A stretch of DNA of 64,000 bases from Fibrobacterota bacterium. GTDB taxonomy: Bacteria > Fibrobacterota > Chitinivibrionia > Chitinivibrionales > Chitinispirillaceae. This document shows positions 1 to 8,596 of this stretch, in pieces. Below the pieces are notes generated by a model. It made no database searches and was not told where the DNA came from. It saw only the letters and a program-made list of their open reading frames with translations. Position numbers and translations under genes: made by a program. The first letter of the stretch is position 1; each line of letters opens with the position of its first letter. The stretch lies in NCBI GenBank assembly GCA_023436205.1, contig JAEZKC010000035.1, positions 79,681-143,680 on the forward strand, written 5' to 3'.

Positions 1-884
1 GACGCAGCATTGGTGCACCAGTGCATATAGATGTTTTCCCCCGTATTGAGGGCATTCGCATTAATTCATCTGCTGTTACTGTAGCTCCGGGTACAAGGGA
101 TAATCTGGATGTGACCACCTCTTTTGACAGGGGTACAACACAAATTAATGTCAGAGGTGGTATGCCTCTCAATGGGCCCTCGCGCTATACCTACAGAAAA
201 GTTTGGCAGACCTGGGAAACATTTGGCGGTGCAGTACAGGCTCAATTTGCAGATAACGGAATGCGACTAAGCGGAAAAATTCTTCATCGTAAGATCTCGG
301 ACAGCCTTATCAGTAAAGGTGAATTTTATTCCTTTGAAAGTGAACCTCTGACAGAATTTATTGACCACATGTTCAAATGGTCCAGCAATTTTACCGCTGA
401 AATGCTGTTTAAAACCATGGCTGCACAAAAGAGCGGTCAAGGCACATGGCAGGGAGGGGCTGAAGTGGTGCAAAAGTGGTGGGAAAGCCGAAACCTCCCC
501 GGAAAACCTGTAATTGTCAATGGTTCAGGAATGGGAGCAAACACTAATCGCTGCAGCTCAAGACAAATTGCCGACCTCCTTGCTTATGTATACAAGCAAA
601 AAAGTTACTTCCCGGATTTCTTAAGCTCACTTTCCGTTGCCGGTATCGACGGGACATTGAAGGTCAGATTTTACAGATCCCGCTTGAGGGGAGTGGTACG
701 CGCCAAGACGGGAACGCTGAACTCGGCTGGAGTGAGTTCTTTAGCCGGCTACGTGCTCTTACCTCAGAAGACATATTCCTTTGCAATAATATGCAACAAA
801 GTGGGGCAGGGGCAGTATGATAACTGGGTCATTCAGGAGCAGATTTTGGAGCAGTTAGTTTCAGCAATCCGGTGGAAGGAATAG
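1..884 (+). CDS. dacB: D-alanyl-D-alanine carboxypeptidase / endopeptidase (PBP4, DacB family), 5' truncated
   Basis: The reading frame is already open at the left edge (codons from base 3, no stop before the GTG at 21), so this is the C-terminal part of a longer protein. It matches the S13 peptidase family, which trims peptidoglycan cross-links in the periplasm. Visible motifs are an NGSG block near the middle (the region that carries the SxN element) and a KTG box in RAKTGTLNSAG about 60 residues from the end, followed by the usual S-L-A-G-Y strand. The catalytic SxxK motif would lie upstream, outside the window. The gene ends 8 bases before a hairpin terminator and converges with the lipoprotein gene that follows. 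Family assignment is firm; the exact paralogue is not. Confidence 0.85.
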   Translation, partial: RSIGAPVHIDVFPRIEGIRINSSAVTVAPGTRDNLDVTTSFDRGTTQINVRGGMPLNGPSRYTYRKVWQTWETFGGAVQAQFADNGMRLSGKILHRKISDSLISKGEFYSFESEPLTEFIDHMFKWSSNFTAEMLFKTMAAQKSGQGTWQGGAEVVQKWWESRNLPGKPVIVNGSGMGANTNRCSSRQIADLLAYVYKQKSYFPDFLSSLSVAGIDGTLKVRFYRSRLRGVVRAKTGTLNSAGVSSLAGYVLLPQKTYSFAIICNKVGQGQYDNWVIQEQILEQLVSAIRWKE

Positions 885-911
885 AAACCCGGCTCAGGTG
901 AACCGGGTTTC
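884..911. terminator. bidirectional hairpin terminator between convergent genes
   Basis: Perfect 9-bp inverted repeat GAAACCCGG / CCGGGTTTC with a 10-nt loop. It lies between the stop of the DacB-type gene and the stop of the lipoprotein gene on the other strand. The T-rich stem ends would serve both directions. Confidence 0.7.
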
Positions 912-918
912 AAAATAA

Positions 919-1659
919 TTAGAACACCTGACCGCCAGTCTGCTGGCCATTTGAGTAGTATGCTTCAGACATTTTGCGTCCGGTTGCACTGTACATGGTT
1001 CTGGTTCCTTCATAAGCACCATCTTTATACTGACCGGTTTCCTCTTTCTTTCCGTTTGGATGGTAGGTGGTGAAAGGACCGTTTAGGGCATTATCCGCCC
1101 AGTTGTTTTCCACCTTCAGTTTTCCTGTGGGAAAATATTCCTGTTCAAGGCCATCCTGATTGCCTGCTTTGAAGGTGCGGATCCGCTTTGTCTTTCCATC
1201 AGGGTAGTACTCAATTTCCTGACCATCCTTCTTTCCATCCTTGAAGCTGATTTCCTGCGCCTTGGTTCCATCTTCATAATAGCTTACAAATTTGCCCACA
1301 GGTGCATCATCAACGTATTCAGCTTCACTCTTGATCTGACCATTGGGATACCAGCTCTTATCTGGTCCGTGCTTTTTCCCCAGTTTGTAGTAACACTGTT
1401 TGTCCATGGTGCCCGCAGCAGTGTAAATGGTCATAACGCTGTCGGGTTGTCCATCTTTAAAGAAACGATCAGATTGAACATTTCCGTCTTCAAAAAAGAA
1501 TGTGGTGCGAAGGATATTGGTTTTTTTGCCGGAAAAAAGGATGACCTTCTTTTTAGCACCGCTGGGATAGGTTTCCTCCACAGACTCCTTAACACTGTTT
1601 CCGGAGCACCCCATGAAAGCTACCAGGCCGCAAATTGTCAGAAAAGACTTCAAGTGCAT
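919..1659 (-). CDS. lipoprotein with YwqK/MORN-variant repeats
   Basis: 246 residues. The N-terminus is a short lipoprotein signal peptide with a lipobox ending FMGC, so the mature protein should be lipid-anchored in an envelope membrane. The rest is a series of about 22-residue repeats of the type Y-x-x-G-x-x-K-x-x-x-x-(F/Y)-x-x-G-x-x-x-G, typical of the YwqK (MORN_2 variant) family often labelled antitoxin component YwqK. I see no partner toxin next to it. In other bacteria such proteins are surface or secreted repeat proteins of unclear role. A GGGGG-rich ribosome binding site lies just before the ATG. Function is not inferable from sequence. Confidence 0.75.
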   Translation of the reverse strand: MHLKSFLTICGLVAFMGCSGNSVKESVEETYPSGAKKKVILFSGKKTNILRTTFFFEDGNVQSDRFFKDGQPDSVMTIYTAAGTMDKQCYYKLGKKHGPDKSWYPNGQIKSEAEYVDDAPVGKFVSYYEDGTKAQEISFKDGKKDGQEIEYYPDGKTKRIRTFKAGNQDGLEQEYFPTGKLKVENNWADNALNGPFTTYHPNGKKEETGQYKDGAYEGTRTMYSATGRKMSEAYYSNGQQTGGQVF

Positions 1660-1881
1660 GTTTCCCCCTTTCGATTGTTTAAGCGGTTCACCTGGGGAGG
1701 TGAGGTCCGCAGGAGCATGAAAAAGAATACCTACTAAATATATGAAATGAACGGTCTTTTAAAAGTCCAAAATAATATTTTTGCATCCTCGCATTATGAG
1801 CATCCTTTGGTCCTCAGATCTGCATAGCTTATTTTAGATCTCTTTAGTGATTAAAATCATCAGATCAGTTAGAAGGAAAAT

Positions 1882-2652
1882 ATGCGGTTTCGTCCCTGTA
1901 TCGATCTCCATAATGGAAAAGTCAAGCAGATAGTCGGTGGAACACTCTCTGATCAGAATAATTCCTCGCTGGTCACCAATTTTGAAACAGATCTTCCTCC
2001 CTCGTACTACGCTACAATATACCGAAAAAACAATCTGTTTGGAGGACATGTTATTATGCTCGGGCCCGGAAACCGGGAGGCCGCACTCGAGGCGCTTGAG
2101 GCTTACCCCGGGGGGCTGCAGATCGGGGGAGGGATCAATCCGGACAATGCCAAAACTTTTTTGGATGCTGGAGCCTCGCACGTTATTGTAACCTCATTCG
2201 TATTCAGTGATGGCACCATCCATTGGGATCGGCTTGAAAAGCTGCTTAAGACAGTGGGTAAAGAGAGGCTGGTTCTGGATCTAAGCTGCCGCAGAAAGGG
2301 TGATCACTACATGGTGGTTACCGACCGGTGGCAGAAATTCACTGAAGAAGAGATTACTGGTACATTTCTTGAAAAACTGAGCCGCAGCTGTGATGAGTTT
2401 CTTGTACACGCTGCAGATGTGGAAGGGCTCAGGGGTGGGATAGATTCAGAGTTGGTTTCTGTTTTGGGTAAAAACTGCCCGATACCGGTGACCTATGCCG
2501 GCGGAGTTCGCGATATATCTGATCTTGATGCCATAGAGCAGATCGGTTCAGGTGCTGTTGATGCAACTGTGGGCAGCGCCCTTGACATTTTTGGTGGAAC
2601 ACTCTCTTTTTCTGATGTGCTTGACTGGCATAATCAGAGGAATCCTCGTTAG
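1882..2652 (+). CDS. hisA: phosphoribosylformimino-AICAR ribotide isomerase, eukaryotic-type HisA
   Basis: 256 residues, full length for the fungal/plant-type HisA (yeast HIS6 class). The enzyme isomerises ProFAR to PRFAR in histidine synthesis on a TIM barrel. Diagnostic blocks are CIDLHNGKVKQIVGGTL at the N-terminus, a GPGN segment near residue 60, LQIGGGIN, VLDLSCR, FLVHAADVEGL and TYAGGV with GSALDIFGG near the end. The paired phosphate-binding loops and both catalytic aspartates (CID at the start, HAADVEG later) are present. Bacterial HisA normally starts with an I-P-A-I-D-L type motif and is distinct. No other his gene lies nearby. AGAAGG precedes the ATG, and apbE follows 20 bp downstream. 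Confidence 0.85.
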   Translation: MRFRPCIDLHNGKVKQIVGGTLSDQNNSSLVTNFETDLPPSYYATIYRKNNLFGGHVIMLGPGNREAALEALEAYPGGLQIGGGINPDNAKTFLDAGASHVIVTSFVFSDGTIHWDRLEKLLKTVGKERLVLDLSCRRKGDHYMVVTDRWQKFTEEEITGTFLEKLSRSCDEFLVHAADVEGLRGGIDSELVSVLGKNCPIPVTYAGGVRDISDLDAIEQIGSGAVDATVGSALDIFGGTLSFSDVLDWHNQRNPR

Positions 2653-2672
2653 CTTTTTCCGATAGGTGAAAT

Positions 2673-3722
2673 GTGAAAAAAACTGTTGTTCTGATAGTGG
2701 TTGTAATCTTGTCGGGGTTAACCGTCTGGTCCTGCTCAAGTCAGAAAAAAGTTCACCGGAAGCATCTGTTTTTCAGGATGGATACCGTGTCAGAGGTTAC
2801 TCTTTCTGTTCCTCAGAATTTTAATGTGTCAAAGGTGTGGGATCAAATTGACTCTCTTCTTGCTTTGAATGAGCACAGATTTTCTGTGAGTCAGGAAGGT
2901 TCAGAAGTAAAGGTGCTGAATGAACGGACGGAGCAGACACTTCCGGTTTCAAAAGAGCTGGGGGAGATGCTCAGGCTGGGTATCGCTTATGGTGACACGC
3001 TTTCGGGGGGATTTGATATTACGGTACTGCCGCTTAAGGAGCTCTGGGGGCTTGATGAGCAATCCGATGAACAGAATCGGCCGCTTCCCGATTCTGGTCA
3101 GGTTAGGGATGCCCTGTCCAAGGTTGACTACCGCAATGTCGTTGTAAATGAAAAAGAGGATAAGGTAACTTTCAAGTCGCCTCAAACTCGAATAGATATT
3201 GGCGGAATAGCCAAAGGGTATGTGCTTCGCCAGCTGGGGGAGCTGATCAGTTCCATGGGGATAACTGATTATCTGGTGGTTGCCGGTGGTGACATTATCT
3301 CCTCCGGGACCAGGTCAGACGGACAGCGCTGGATTATAGGGGTGCAGCACCCGCGTGTTCGTTCGGAAATGCTTGCTACACTTCCGCTTGAACGCGGTGC
3401 GATTGTCACCAGCGGTGATTACGAACGCTTCCGCATGATTGATGGAAAACGATATCATCACATTTTCGATGCCTCCACCGGTTACAGCAGCGATAAAAAT
3501 CGAAGCTTAACCATATGGACACTGGATCCGGTTATTGCAGATATCTACAGTACCGGACTCTTCAGCCGCAGTGCCTCTGAAATCATGGCATTCGTTCAGA
3601 GTCGCCCCGATCTGGAGTGCATAGTCGTGGATAATGTGGGTGAAATACACGTGTCTTCAGGTTGGAAAGACAAGGTGAACCTGCAGACAAGCTCACCTCC
3701 GGGGGACTCACTAACAAATTAA
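2673..3722 (+). CDS. apbE: FAD:protein FMN transferase (ApbE), lipoprotein
   Basis: 349 residues beginning with GTG and an AGGTGA upstream. The N-terminus is a lipoprotein signal (hydrophobic stretch then VWSC lipobox), so the enzyme is anchored to the periplasmic face. ApbE moves FMN from FAD to a threonine of target proteins such as Rnf/Nqr subunits. Family landmarks are FRMDTVSEV after the signal, the DIGGIAKGYV block, the VAGGDIISSG segment and SGDYERFR...YHHIFDASTGY for magnesium and flavin binding. It follows hisA by 20 bp and its stop codon overlaps the stop of convergent kdsA. No flavin-target complex is encoded nearby. Confidence 0.9.
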   Translation: MKKTVVLIVVVILSGLTVWSCSSQKKVHRKHLFFRMDTVSEVTLSVPQNFNVSKVWDQIDSLLALNEHRFSVSQEGSEVKVLNERTEQTLPVSKELGEMLRLGIAYGDTLSGGFDITVLPLKELWGLDEQSDEQNRPLPDSGQVRDALSKVDYRNVVVNEKEDKVTFKSPQTRIDIGGIAKGYVLRQLGELISSMGITDYLVVAGGDIISSGTRSDGQRWIIGVQHPRVRSEMLATLPLERGAIVTSGDYERFRMIDGKRYHHIFDASTGYSSDKNRSLTIWTLDPVIADIYSTGLFSRSASEIMAFVQSRPDLECIVVDNVGEIHVSSGWKDKVNLQTSSPPGDSLTN

Positions 3723-4528
3723 GCTTGTCTGTTGATGAGGTTGTAAATCTCCAGGAGCCTTGGAAGTTGGTTTGTAAACTCTTCAACAGTCAGACTGTTT
3801 GGGCCGTCGCACAAGGCCTTCGCTGGCTCAGGGTGAATTTCAAAAAAGAGAGCGTCTGCACCGGCGCCAAGAGCCGCTCTGGCAAGCGGAATGGCAAGCT
3901 CTCTGTTGCCTGATGAACATCCGTTACCTCCTCCGGGATTCTGCACACTGTGTGTGGCATCAAAAATCACAGGCTGACCATATTGCTTCATGGCTGGGAT
4001 CGAAGTAAAATCAACTACCAGTCTGTTGTAGCCAAAAAAGGTTCCTCTTTCTGTAAGCCAGCATCTGTCGCCCGCTTTCTGCAATGAAAACTGCATATCC
4101 TCCGGGGCCATGAACTGTCCCTTTTTTATGTTTATCCATTTTCCAGTAGCCTGTGCGCTTTCCAGCAAATCCGTTTGCCTGCAGAGAAATGCGGGAATCT
4201 GGAGCACGTCGACTACTGTGGCGGCTTCCTGAGCATCAACGCTTTCATGAATATCGGTTATTACCGGAAGGGCAAAAGTCGATTTCACTTCCTGTAGAAT
4301 TTTCAACCCTTCCTGTTTGCCGGGCCCTCTGTAGGATGCTTTGGAGGTACGGTTTGCTTTGTAATAAGAAGATTTGAAAATGATATCGATCTGGTGTTTT
4401 TGGGTCAACCCGGCGAGCATTTCCCCAATTTTCATGCAAAGGTCTCGTGATTCAATGACACAGGGGCCCGCGATGAAAAAAAGATTCTGGTGCTTGAGGA
4501 AGGGAGCTTTATGAGAAGAATCGGACAT
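3719..4528 (-). CDS. kdsA: 3-deoxy-8-phosphooctulonate (KDO-8-P) synthase
   Basis: 269 residues, normal length. KdsA condenses phosphoenolpyruvate with arabinose 5-phosphate, the first committed step to the KDO sugar of lipopolysaccharide, so the cell should have an LPS outer membrane. Seen: FIAGPCVIES near residue 20, FKSSYYKANRTS, and the C-terminal FEIHPEPAKALCDGP block. The cysteine in AGPC (residue 23) matches the metal-dependent class, typified by the Aquifex enzyme, rather than the metal-free E. coli class, which has asparagine there. The gene ends in a 4-base TTAA overlap with apbE. Confidence 0.93.
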   Translation of the reverse strand: MSDSSHKAPFLKHQNLFFIAGPCVIESRDLCMKIGEMLAGLTQKHQIDIIFKSSYYKANRTSKASYRGPGKQEGLKILQEVKSTFALPVITDIHESVDAQEAATVVDVLQIPAFLCRQTDLLESAQATGKWINIKKGQFMAPEDMQFSLQKAGDRCWLTERGTFFGYNRLVVDFTSIPAMKQYGQPVIFDATHSVQNPGGGNGCSSGNRELAIPLARAALGAGADALFFEIHPEPAKALCDGPNSLTVEEFTNQLPRLLEIYNLINRQA

Positions 4529-4575
4529 GTAAAAAGCCTCACTTTGGGATTGTTTTTCAATAATATGGTTTTTGG

Positions 4576-4604
4576 TTGACTCACCATTAAGTACAAACTA
4601 TATT
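4576..4604 (+). promoter_or_regulatory. sigma70-like promoter upstream of gap
   Basis: TTGACT at 4576-4581 and TATATT at 4599-4604, separated by exactly 17 bases. This leaves a predicted 5' untranslated leader of about 85 nt before the gap ATG. It is the best housekeeping promoter I found in the window. Confidence 0.7.
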
Positions 4605-4696
4605 AAACGCCTGTGCTTTTCTGGCAGGATCGTTCTTCAAAAATAGCATTTTTCCCGTAAATTAACATCCTAAATTAACTCTTATGGAGGGAACGC

Positions 4697-5701
4697 ATGG
4701 CCATTAAAGTTGGTATCAACGGATTCGGTAGAATCGGCAGACTGGTTTTTCGTGCATCAATGAACAATCCCAAGATTGAAGTTGTGGGAATCAACGACCT
4801 CATCGACGTCGAGTACATGGCATACATGCTCAAGTACGATTCAACCCATGGCAGATTCAACGGAACTGTTGAGGTGAAGGACGGAAAGCTCATCGTCAAT
4901 GGTAAGACAATTCGGGTAACAGCTGAAAAAGATCCTGCAAACCTCAAGTGGAATGAGATCGGTGCAGAGTATGTGGTTGAGTCCACAGGCCTCTTCCTTT
5001 CAAAGGATAAAGCTGAAGGTCACATCAAGGCTGGTGCAAAGCGTGTTGTAATGTCTGCTCCTTCAAAGGACGACACTCCCATGTTCGTGATGGGTGTAAA
5101 CCACAAGAAGTACACAAAAGATATGTCAATCGTTTCCAACGCTTCCTGCACAACAAACTGTCTGGCTCCCATCGCCAAGGTTCTCAATGACAACTGGGGA
5201 ATCCTTGAAGGTCTGATGACCACAGTTCATGCTGTCACAGCCACTCAGAAGACTGTTGACGGTCCTTCTGCTAAGGACTGGCGCGGTGGCCGCGGTGCCG
5301 GTCAGAACATCATCCCCTCTTCAACAGGTGCAGCAAAGGCAGTGGGCAAGGTTATCCCTGAACTCAACGGCAAGCTGACTGGTATGGCTTTCCGCGTTCC
5401 CACACCTGACGTTTCAGTTGTTGACCTCACAGTCCGTCTGGCCAAGCCTGCGAAGTATGAAGAGATCAAGGCTGCCATGAAGGCTGCTTCAGAAGGCGAA
5501 CTCAAGGGTATTCTCGGTTACACTGAAGATGCAGTTGTTTCCAACGACTTCGTAGGTGATGCCCGCACTTCCATTTTCGACGCTGATGCCGGTATCGCAC
5601 TGAGCGAAACTTTTGTCAAGGTCGTTTCATGGTACGACAACGAGATGGGTTATTCAAACAAGGTTTGCGACCTCATCTGCCATATGGATACAGTGAAGTA
5701 A
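4697..5701 (+). CDS. gap: glyceraldehyde-3-phosphate dehydrogenase, type I
   Basis: 334 residues, standard length for the phosphorylating NAD-dependent glycolytic enzyme. The Rossmann start GINGFGRIGR is followed by an acidic residue at the end of beta-2 (GINDL), as in NAD users. The catalytic cysteine is Cys151 in SNASCTTNC, and the general-base histidine lies in TTVHAVTATQ. The C-terminal SWYDNEMGYS motif is intact. A strong GGAGGG precedes the ATG. It heads a glycolytic cluster with pgk and tpiA, but a terminator hairpin between gap and pgk suggests extra gap transcript, as is common for this gene. Confidence 0.97.
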   Translation: MAIKVGINGFGRIGRLVFRASMNNPKIEVVGINDLIDVEYMAYMLKYDSTHGRFNGTVEVKDGKLIVNGKTIRVTAEKDPANLKWNEIGAEYVVESTGLFLSKDKAEGHIKAGAKRVVMSAPSKDDTPMFVMGVNHKKYTKDMSIVSNASCTTNCLAPIAKVLNDNWGILEGLMTTVHAVTATQKTVDGPSAKDWRGGRGAGQNIIPSSTGAAKAVGKVIPELNGKLTGMAFRVPTPDVSVVDLTVRLAKPAKYEEIKAAMKAASEGELKGILGYTEDAVVSNDFVGDARTSIFDADAGIALSETFVKVVSWYDNEMGYSNKVCDLICHMDTVK

Positions 5702-5731
5702 GTTTTTTGTAGGTCAATTTCGGGCAATTTC

Positions 5732-5771
5732 AAGGGTTCTTTATTTCACTGCATATAAAGAACCCTTTTTT
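5732..5771 (+). terminator. rho-independent terminator after gap
   Basis: A 13-bp perfect stem (AAGGGTTCTTTAT paired with ATAAAGAACCCTT) with a 10-nt loop, followed directly by a T run. It lies between the gap stop and the pgk ribosome binding site. Either it attenuates read-through or pgk has its own promoter. Confidence 0.85.
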
Positions 5772-5795
5772 CACCTGTAAAAGGAGACTGAAAGA

Positions 5796-7064
5796 ATGCC
5801 AATAAAGAAAAAGACGGTTAGGGATGTGGATCTCAAGGGCAAGCGTGTAATAATGCGTGTTGACTTTAATGTTCCCATGAATGCCGGCGTCATTCAGGAC
5901 GACACCCGTATTCAGGCTGCTCTCCCCACTATCAAGTATGTTTTGGAGCAGGGAGTGAAAAGCCTTGTCCTCATGTCTCACCTCGGTGACCCCAAGAAAG
6001 ATATGGCCAAAGCCAAGGAAAAGGCAGAGAAGGAAGGCAAGTCCTTTGATGAAAAGAACTACCTTGAAGGCAAGCACAAGATGGCTCCTGTTGCAGCTCA
6101 TCTTTCAAAGCTTCTGGGTAAAGAGGTGGCTCTGGCTCCCGACTGTACCGGTGATGAAACAAAGGCCATGGTTGCCAAGCTTGATAACGGAGCGGTTCTG
6201 ATGCTTGAGAACACCCGTTTCAATAAAGAAGAGACCTCCAAGGATGCTGCCGAGCGTGAAAAGCTTGCCAAGGTACTTGCCTCCTATGGTGATATATATG
6301 TTAATGATGCTTTTGGAACTGCACACCGGGCGCATGCCTCTACTGAGACAATAGCACATTTTCTTCCTGCCGTTGCCGGTTTTCTTATGGAAAAGGAACT
6401 TGTGTTCCTTCAGGATAAAATTGTAGATAATCCGGAAAAGCCGTTTGTGGCCATTATTGGTGGGGCAAAAGTATCCTCCAAAATTGCTGTTCTGGAAAGT
6501 CTGCTGTCGAAGGTCAATAATATGATTATCGGCGGTGGAATGGCATATACATTCCTTAAGGCCAAGGGTTTGTCAATCGGTGAATCGCTTGTTGAAGACG
6601 ATATGATCGAAACCGCCCGTAATATCCTCCAGAAGGCTTATGAATCACACGTTTACATTTATCTGCCCATTGATCACGTCATCACCAAAGAGTTTGCTCC
6701 CGATGCCGAATCAAAAGTCGTTGCCCGCGGTGCAATCGATGAGGGATGGATGGGAATGGATATTGGTCCTTTGACCAGAGAGAAATTCAAGAACGCTATC
6801 AAGGATGCCAAGACCGTGTTCTGGAACGGCCCCATGGGAGTTTTTGAGTTCCCCAAATTTGCTGAGGGAACCCAGGCGATTGCTTCGGCTCTTGCAGGCC
6901 TCAAGGATGCAACAACGGTCATCGGTGGCGGAGATTCCGTTTCTGCAGTCAAGAAGGCCGGCGTTGCCGATAAAATGTCGCATATCTCCACTGGTGGTGG
7001 TGCCTCGCTTGAACTTGTAGAAGGCAAGGAACTCCCCGGAGTAAAGGCTTTGAATGACAAGTGA
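5796..7064 (+). CDS. pgk: phosphoglycerate kinase
   Basis: 422 residues, about 25 longer than the common bacterial enzyme. It transfers phosphate from 1,3-bisphosphoglycerate to ADP. The fold is complete: VDFNVP, LENTRFN, FGTAHRAHAS, GGAKVSSK, GGGMAYTFLK, the ATP-site GGGDSV and the ending STGGGASLELVEGK. Two oddities occur together near residues 63-92. The usual HLGRP motif reads HLGDP, replacing an arginine that binds 3-phosphoglycerate in well-studied enzymes, and a lysine/glutamate-rich insertion of about 18 residues follows. The other three arginines of the basic patch (in DTRI, NTRF and AHRAH) are kept. AAGGAGA precedes the ATG. Confidence 0.96.
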   Translation: MPIKKKTVRDVDLKGKRVIMRVDFNVPMNAGVIQDDTRIQAALPTIKYVLEQGVKSLVLMSHLGDPKKDMAKAKEKAEKEGKSFDEKNYLEGKHKMAPVAAHLSKLLGKEVALAPDCTGDETKAMVAKLDNGAVLMLENTRFNKEETSKDAAEREKLAKVLASYGDIYVNDAFGTAHRAHASTETIAHFLPAVAGFLMEKELVFLQDKIVDNPEKPFVAIIGGAKVSSKIAVLESLLSKVNNMIIGGGMAYTFLKAKGLSIGESLVEDDMIETARNILQKAYESHVYIYLPIDHVITKEFAPDAESKVVARGAIDEGWMGMDIGPLTREKFKNAIKDAKTVFWNGPMGVFEFPKFAEGTQAIASALAGLKDATTVIGGGDSVSAVKKAGVADKMSHISTGGGASLELVEGKELPGVKALNDK

Positions 7065-7160
7065 GGAAAAATCCTCACTTGATTTGTAATTTCTTTTGAC
7101 CTGCGTGGAGCCGATTAGTATTTTATGCTCCTGCAATAACCGGAAACTTGAGGAAATAAA

Positions 7161-7916
7161 ATGGCACGTAAGAATTTTATCGCCGGCAACTGGAAAATGA
7201 ACACAACACAGGACGAGGCACGCGCCTTGGCTAAGGATGTTGTGGCTGCTGTCGGATCAGTTACCGATGTTGATGTTGCAGTATGCCCTCCTTTTACTAA
7301 CCTGCTGGCTGTGGCCGAGGTGATCAAGGGATCAAATGTCAAACTGGGCGCTCAGGATGTGCACTGGGAAGCCAAGGGCGCTTTCACCGGAAAAGTAAGC
7401 TGTGCAATGCTCAAGAGTGTTGGCGTGACTTACGTTATCATCGGTCATTCCGAACAGCGTACCTATTTCGGGGAGACTGACGAAACAGTGAACAAGAAGA
7501 CCAAAGCCGTTCTGGCATCAGGACTCCTTCCTATCGTCTGTGTCGGTGAAACCCTGGATGAACGTAAAAGCGGCAAAATGAATTCAGTTATTGAGCATCA
7601 GGTGCGTGGTGCCTTCGAAGGTATATCTGCAGCCGATGCTGTAAAGTGCACCGTTGCTTACGAACCTGTTTGGGCGATTGGAACTGGCGAAACAGCAACA
7701 CCTCAGCAGGCTAACGAAGTGCATGTTTTCATCAGAAAGTTGCTTGCTGAACTTTTTGGTAAAGAAAACGCTGACGCAATGCGTATACAGTACGGCGGAA
7801 GCATGAAGCCGGATAATGCTAAGGCGCTGTTGGCTGAGAGTGATGTTGATGGTGGGCTCATTGGTGGAGCTGCTCTCAAGGCATCCGATTTCGCCGGAAT
7901 AGTTCAACCTAAATAA
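7161..7916 (+). CDS. tpiA: triosephosphate isomerase
   Basis: 251 residues, complete. It interconverts dihydroxyacetone phosphate and glyceraldehyde 3-phosphate. Catalytic elements are the lysine of GNWKMN (residue 13), the histidine of IGHSEQR, the glutamate of AYEPVWAIGTG with the flexible loop that follows, and the phosphate-binding YGGSMKPDNA and GGLIGGAAL segments. It follows pgk and sits 17 bp ahead of secG, so the two are probably cotranscribed. Confidence 0.97.
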   Translation: MARKNFIAGNWKMNTTQDEARALAKDVVAAVGSVTDVDVAVCPPFTNLLAVAEVIKGSNVKLGAQDVHWEAKGAFTGKVSCAMLKSVGVTYVIIGHSEQRTYFGETDETVNKKTKAVLASGLLPIVCVGETLDERKSGKMNSVIEHQVRGAFEGISAADAVKCTVAYEPVWAIGTGETATPQQANEVHVFIRKLLAELFGKENADAMRIQYGGSMKPDNAKALLAESDVDGGLIGGAALKASDFAGIVQPK

Positions 7917-7933
7917 TTTTCATTGGTGGTGTT

Positions 7934-8389
7934 ATGCTGTTTGGAATTCTCTTGGTTCTGTTCATTTTCGTATGTATTTTCCTCTGTCTTATCGTTCTGA
8001 TCCAGTCTGATAAGGGTGGCGGTATTTCAGGTGCCATTGGTGGACTGGGTGGAGCAAGCAATTTTCTGGGAACACAGGATACCGCAAATATCCTGACAAG
8101 GGGTACAGCGATTTTCGGGGGAGCGTTTCTGCTTCTCTGTATCCTGATGACCTTTGTGGCATCCACCGGCAACTCAACAGCCATGGAGAAATCTGGTCTG
8201 CAGAAAAGAGCTGAGAAAGCGCAGAGTGAGACCCCTGCTCCACTGGGACCCTCAATGGGAATTCAGGAAGGTCAGAGCAGTGAGGGAACAGAGGTTCTTC
8301 CGAGTTTAGCCGGTGAAGAGAGCACAGAGCCTGCTCCTGCTCCCGCCGAGGCTGCACCGGCTGAACCGGCTCAGAGCCCTGCAGAATAA
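7934..8389 (+). CDS. secG: preprotein translocase subunit SecG
   Basis: 151 residues. Two hydrophobic helices (about residues 3-22 and 52-75) flank the glycine-rich cytoplasmic loop SDKGGGISGAIGGLGGASNFLGT, characteristic of SecG, which assists SecYEG during protein export. The C-terminal half is an unusual low-complexity tail rich in Pro, Ala and Glu, much longer than in E. coli and probably disordered. It lies between tpiA and a tRNA-Leu(GAG) gene, the same secG to tRNA-Leu order as in E. coli. Confidence 0.9.
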   Translation: MLFGILLVLFIFVCIFLCLIVLIQSDKGGGISGAIGGLGGASNFLGTQDTANILTRGTAIFGGAFLLLCILMTFVASTGNSTAMEKSGLQKRAEKAQSETPAPLGPSMGIQEGQSSEGTEVLPSLAGEESTEPAPAPAEAAPAEPAQSPAE

Positions 8390-8399
8390 AGAATCTTAC

Positions 8400-8483
8400 G
8401 CGGTCGTGGTGGAACTGGTAGACACGCTACTTTGAGGGGGTAGTGGGCGTACGCCTGTGTCGGTTCGAGTCCGACCGACCGCA
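8400..8483 (+). tRNA. leuU: tRNA-Leu (anticodon GAG)
   Basis: Acceptor stem GCGGTCG (8400-8406) pairs with CGACCGC (8476-8482), with discriminator A at 8483. The T arm is GTCGG-TTCGAGT-CCGAC. The anticodon stem CTACT/GGTAG encloses the loop TTGAGGG with GAG at 8434-8436, and a class II variable arm follows. CCA is not encoded. It reads CUC and CUU leucine codons. It lies 10 bp after the secG stop, so it may be processed from a secG read-through transcript. Confidence 0.95.
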
Positions 8484-8490
8484 ATATAAT

Positions 8491-8524
8491 GGCCTGAGGA
8501 GCAGATGTTCTTCGGGCCTTTTTT
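8491..8524 (+). terminator. rho-independent terminator after tRNA-Leu
   Basis: About 10-bp stem starting GGCCTGAGGA and closing TTCTTCGGGCC (two G-T pairs), followed by a run of six T. It ends the tpiA-secG-tRNA transcript. Confidence 0.85.
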
Positions 8525-8596
8525 ATTTGGTAAAATTTTTCCTGATCCTTTGCCGTAATCACTGCTCCCGTTTTCATTCGCTTTCCGGAGAACAGT

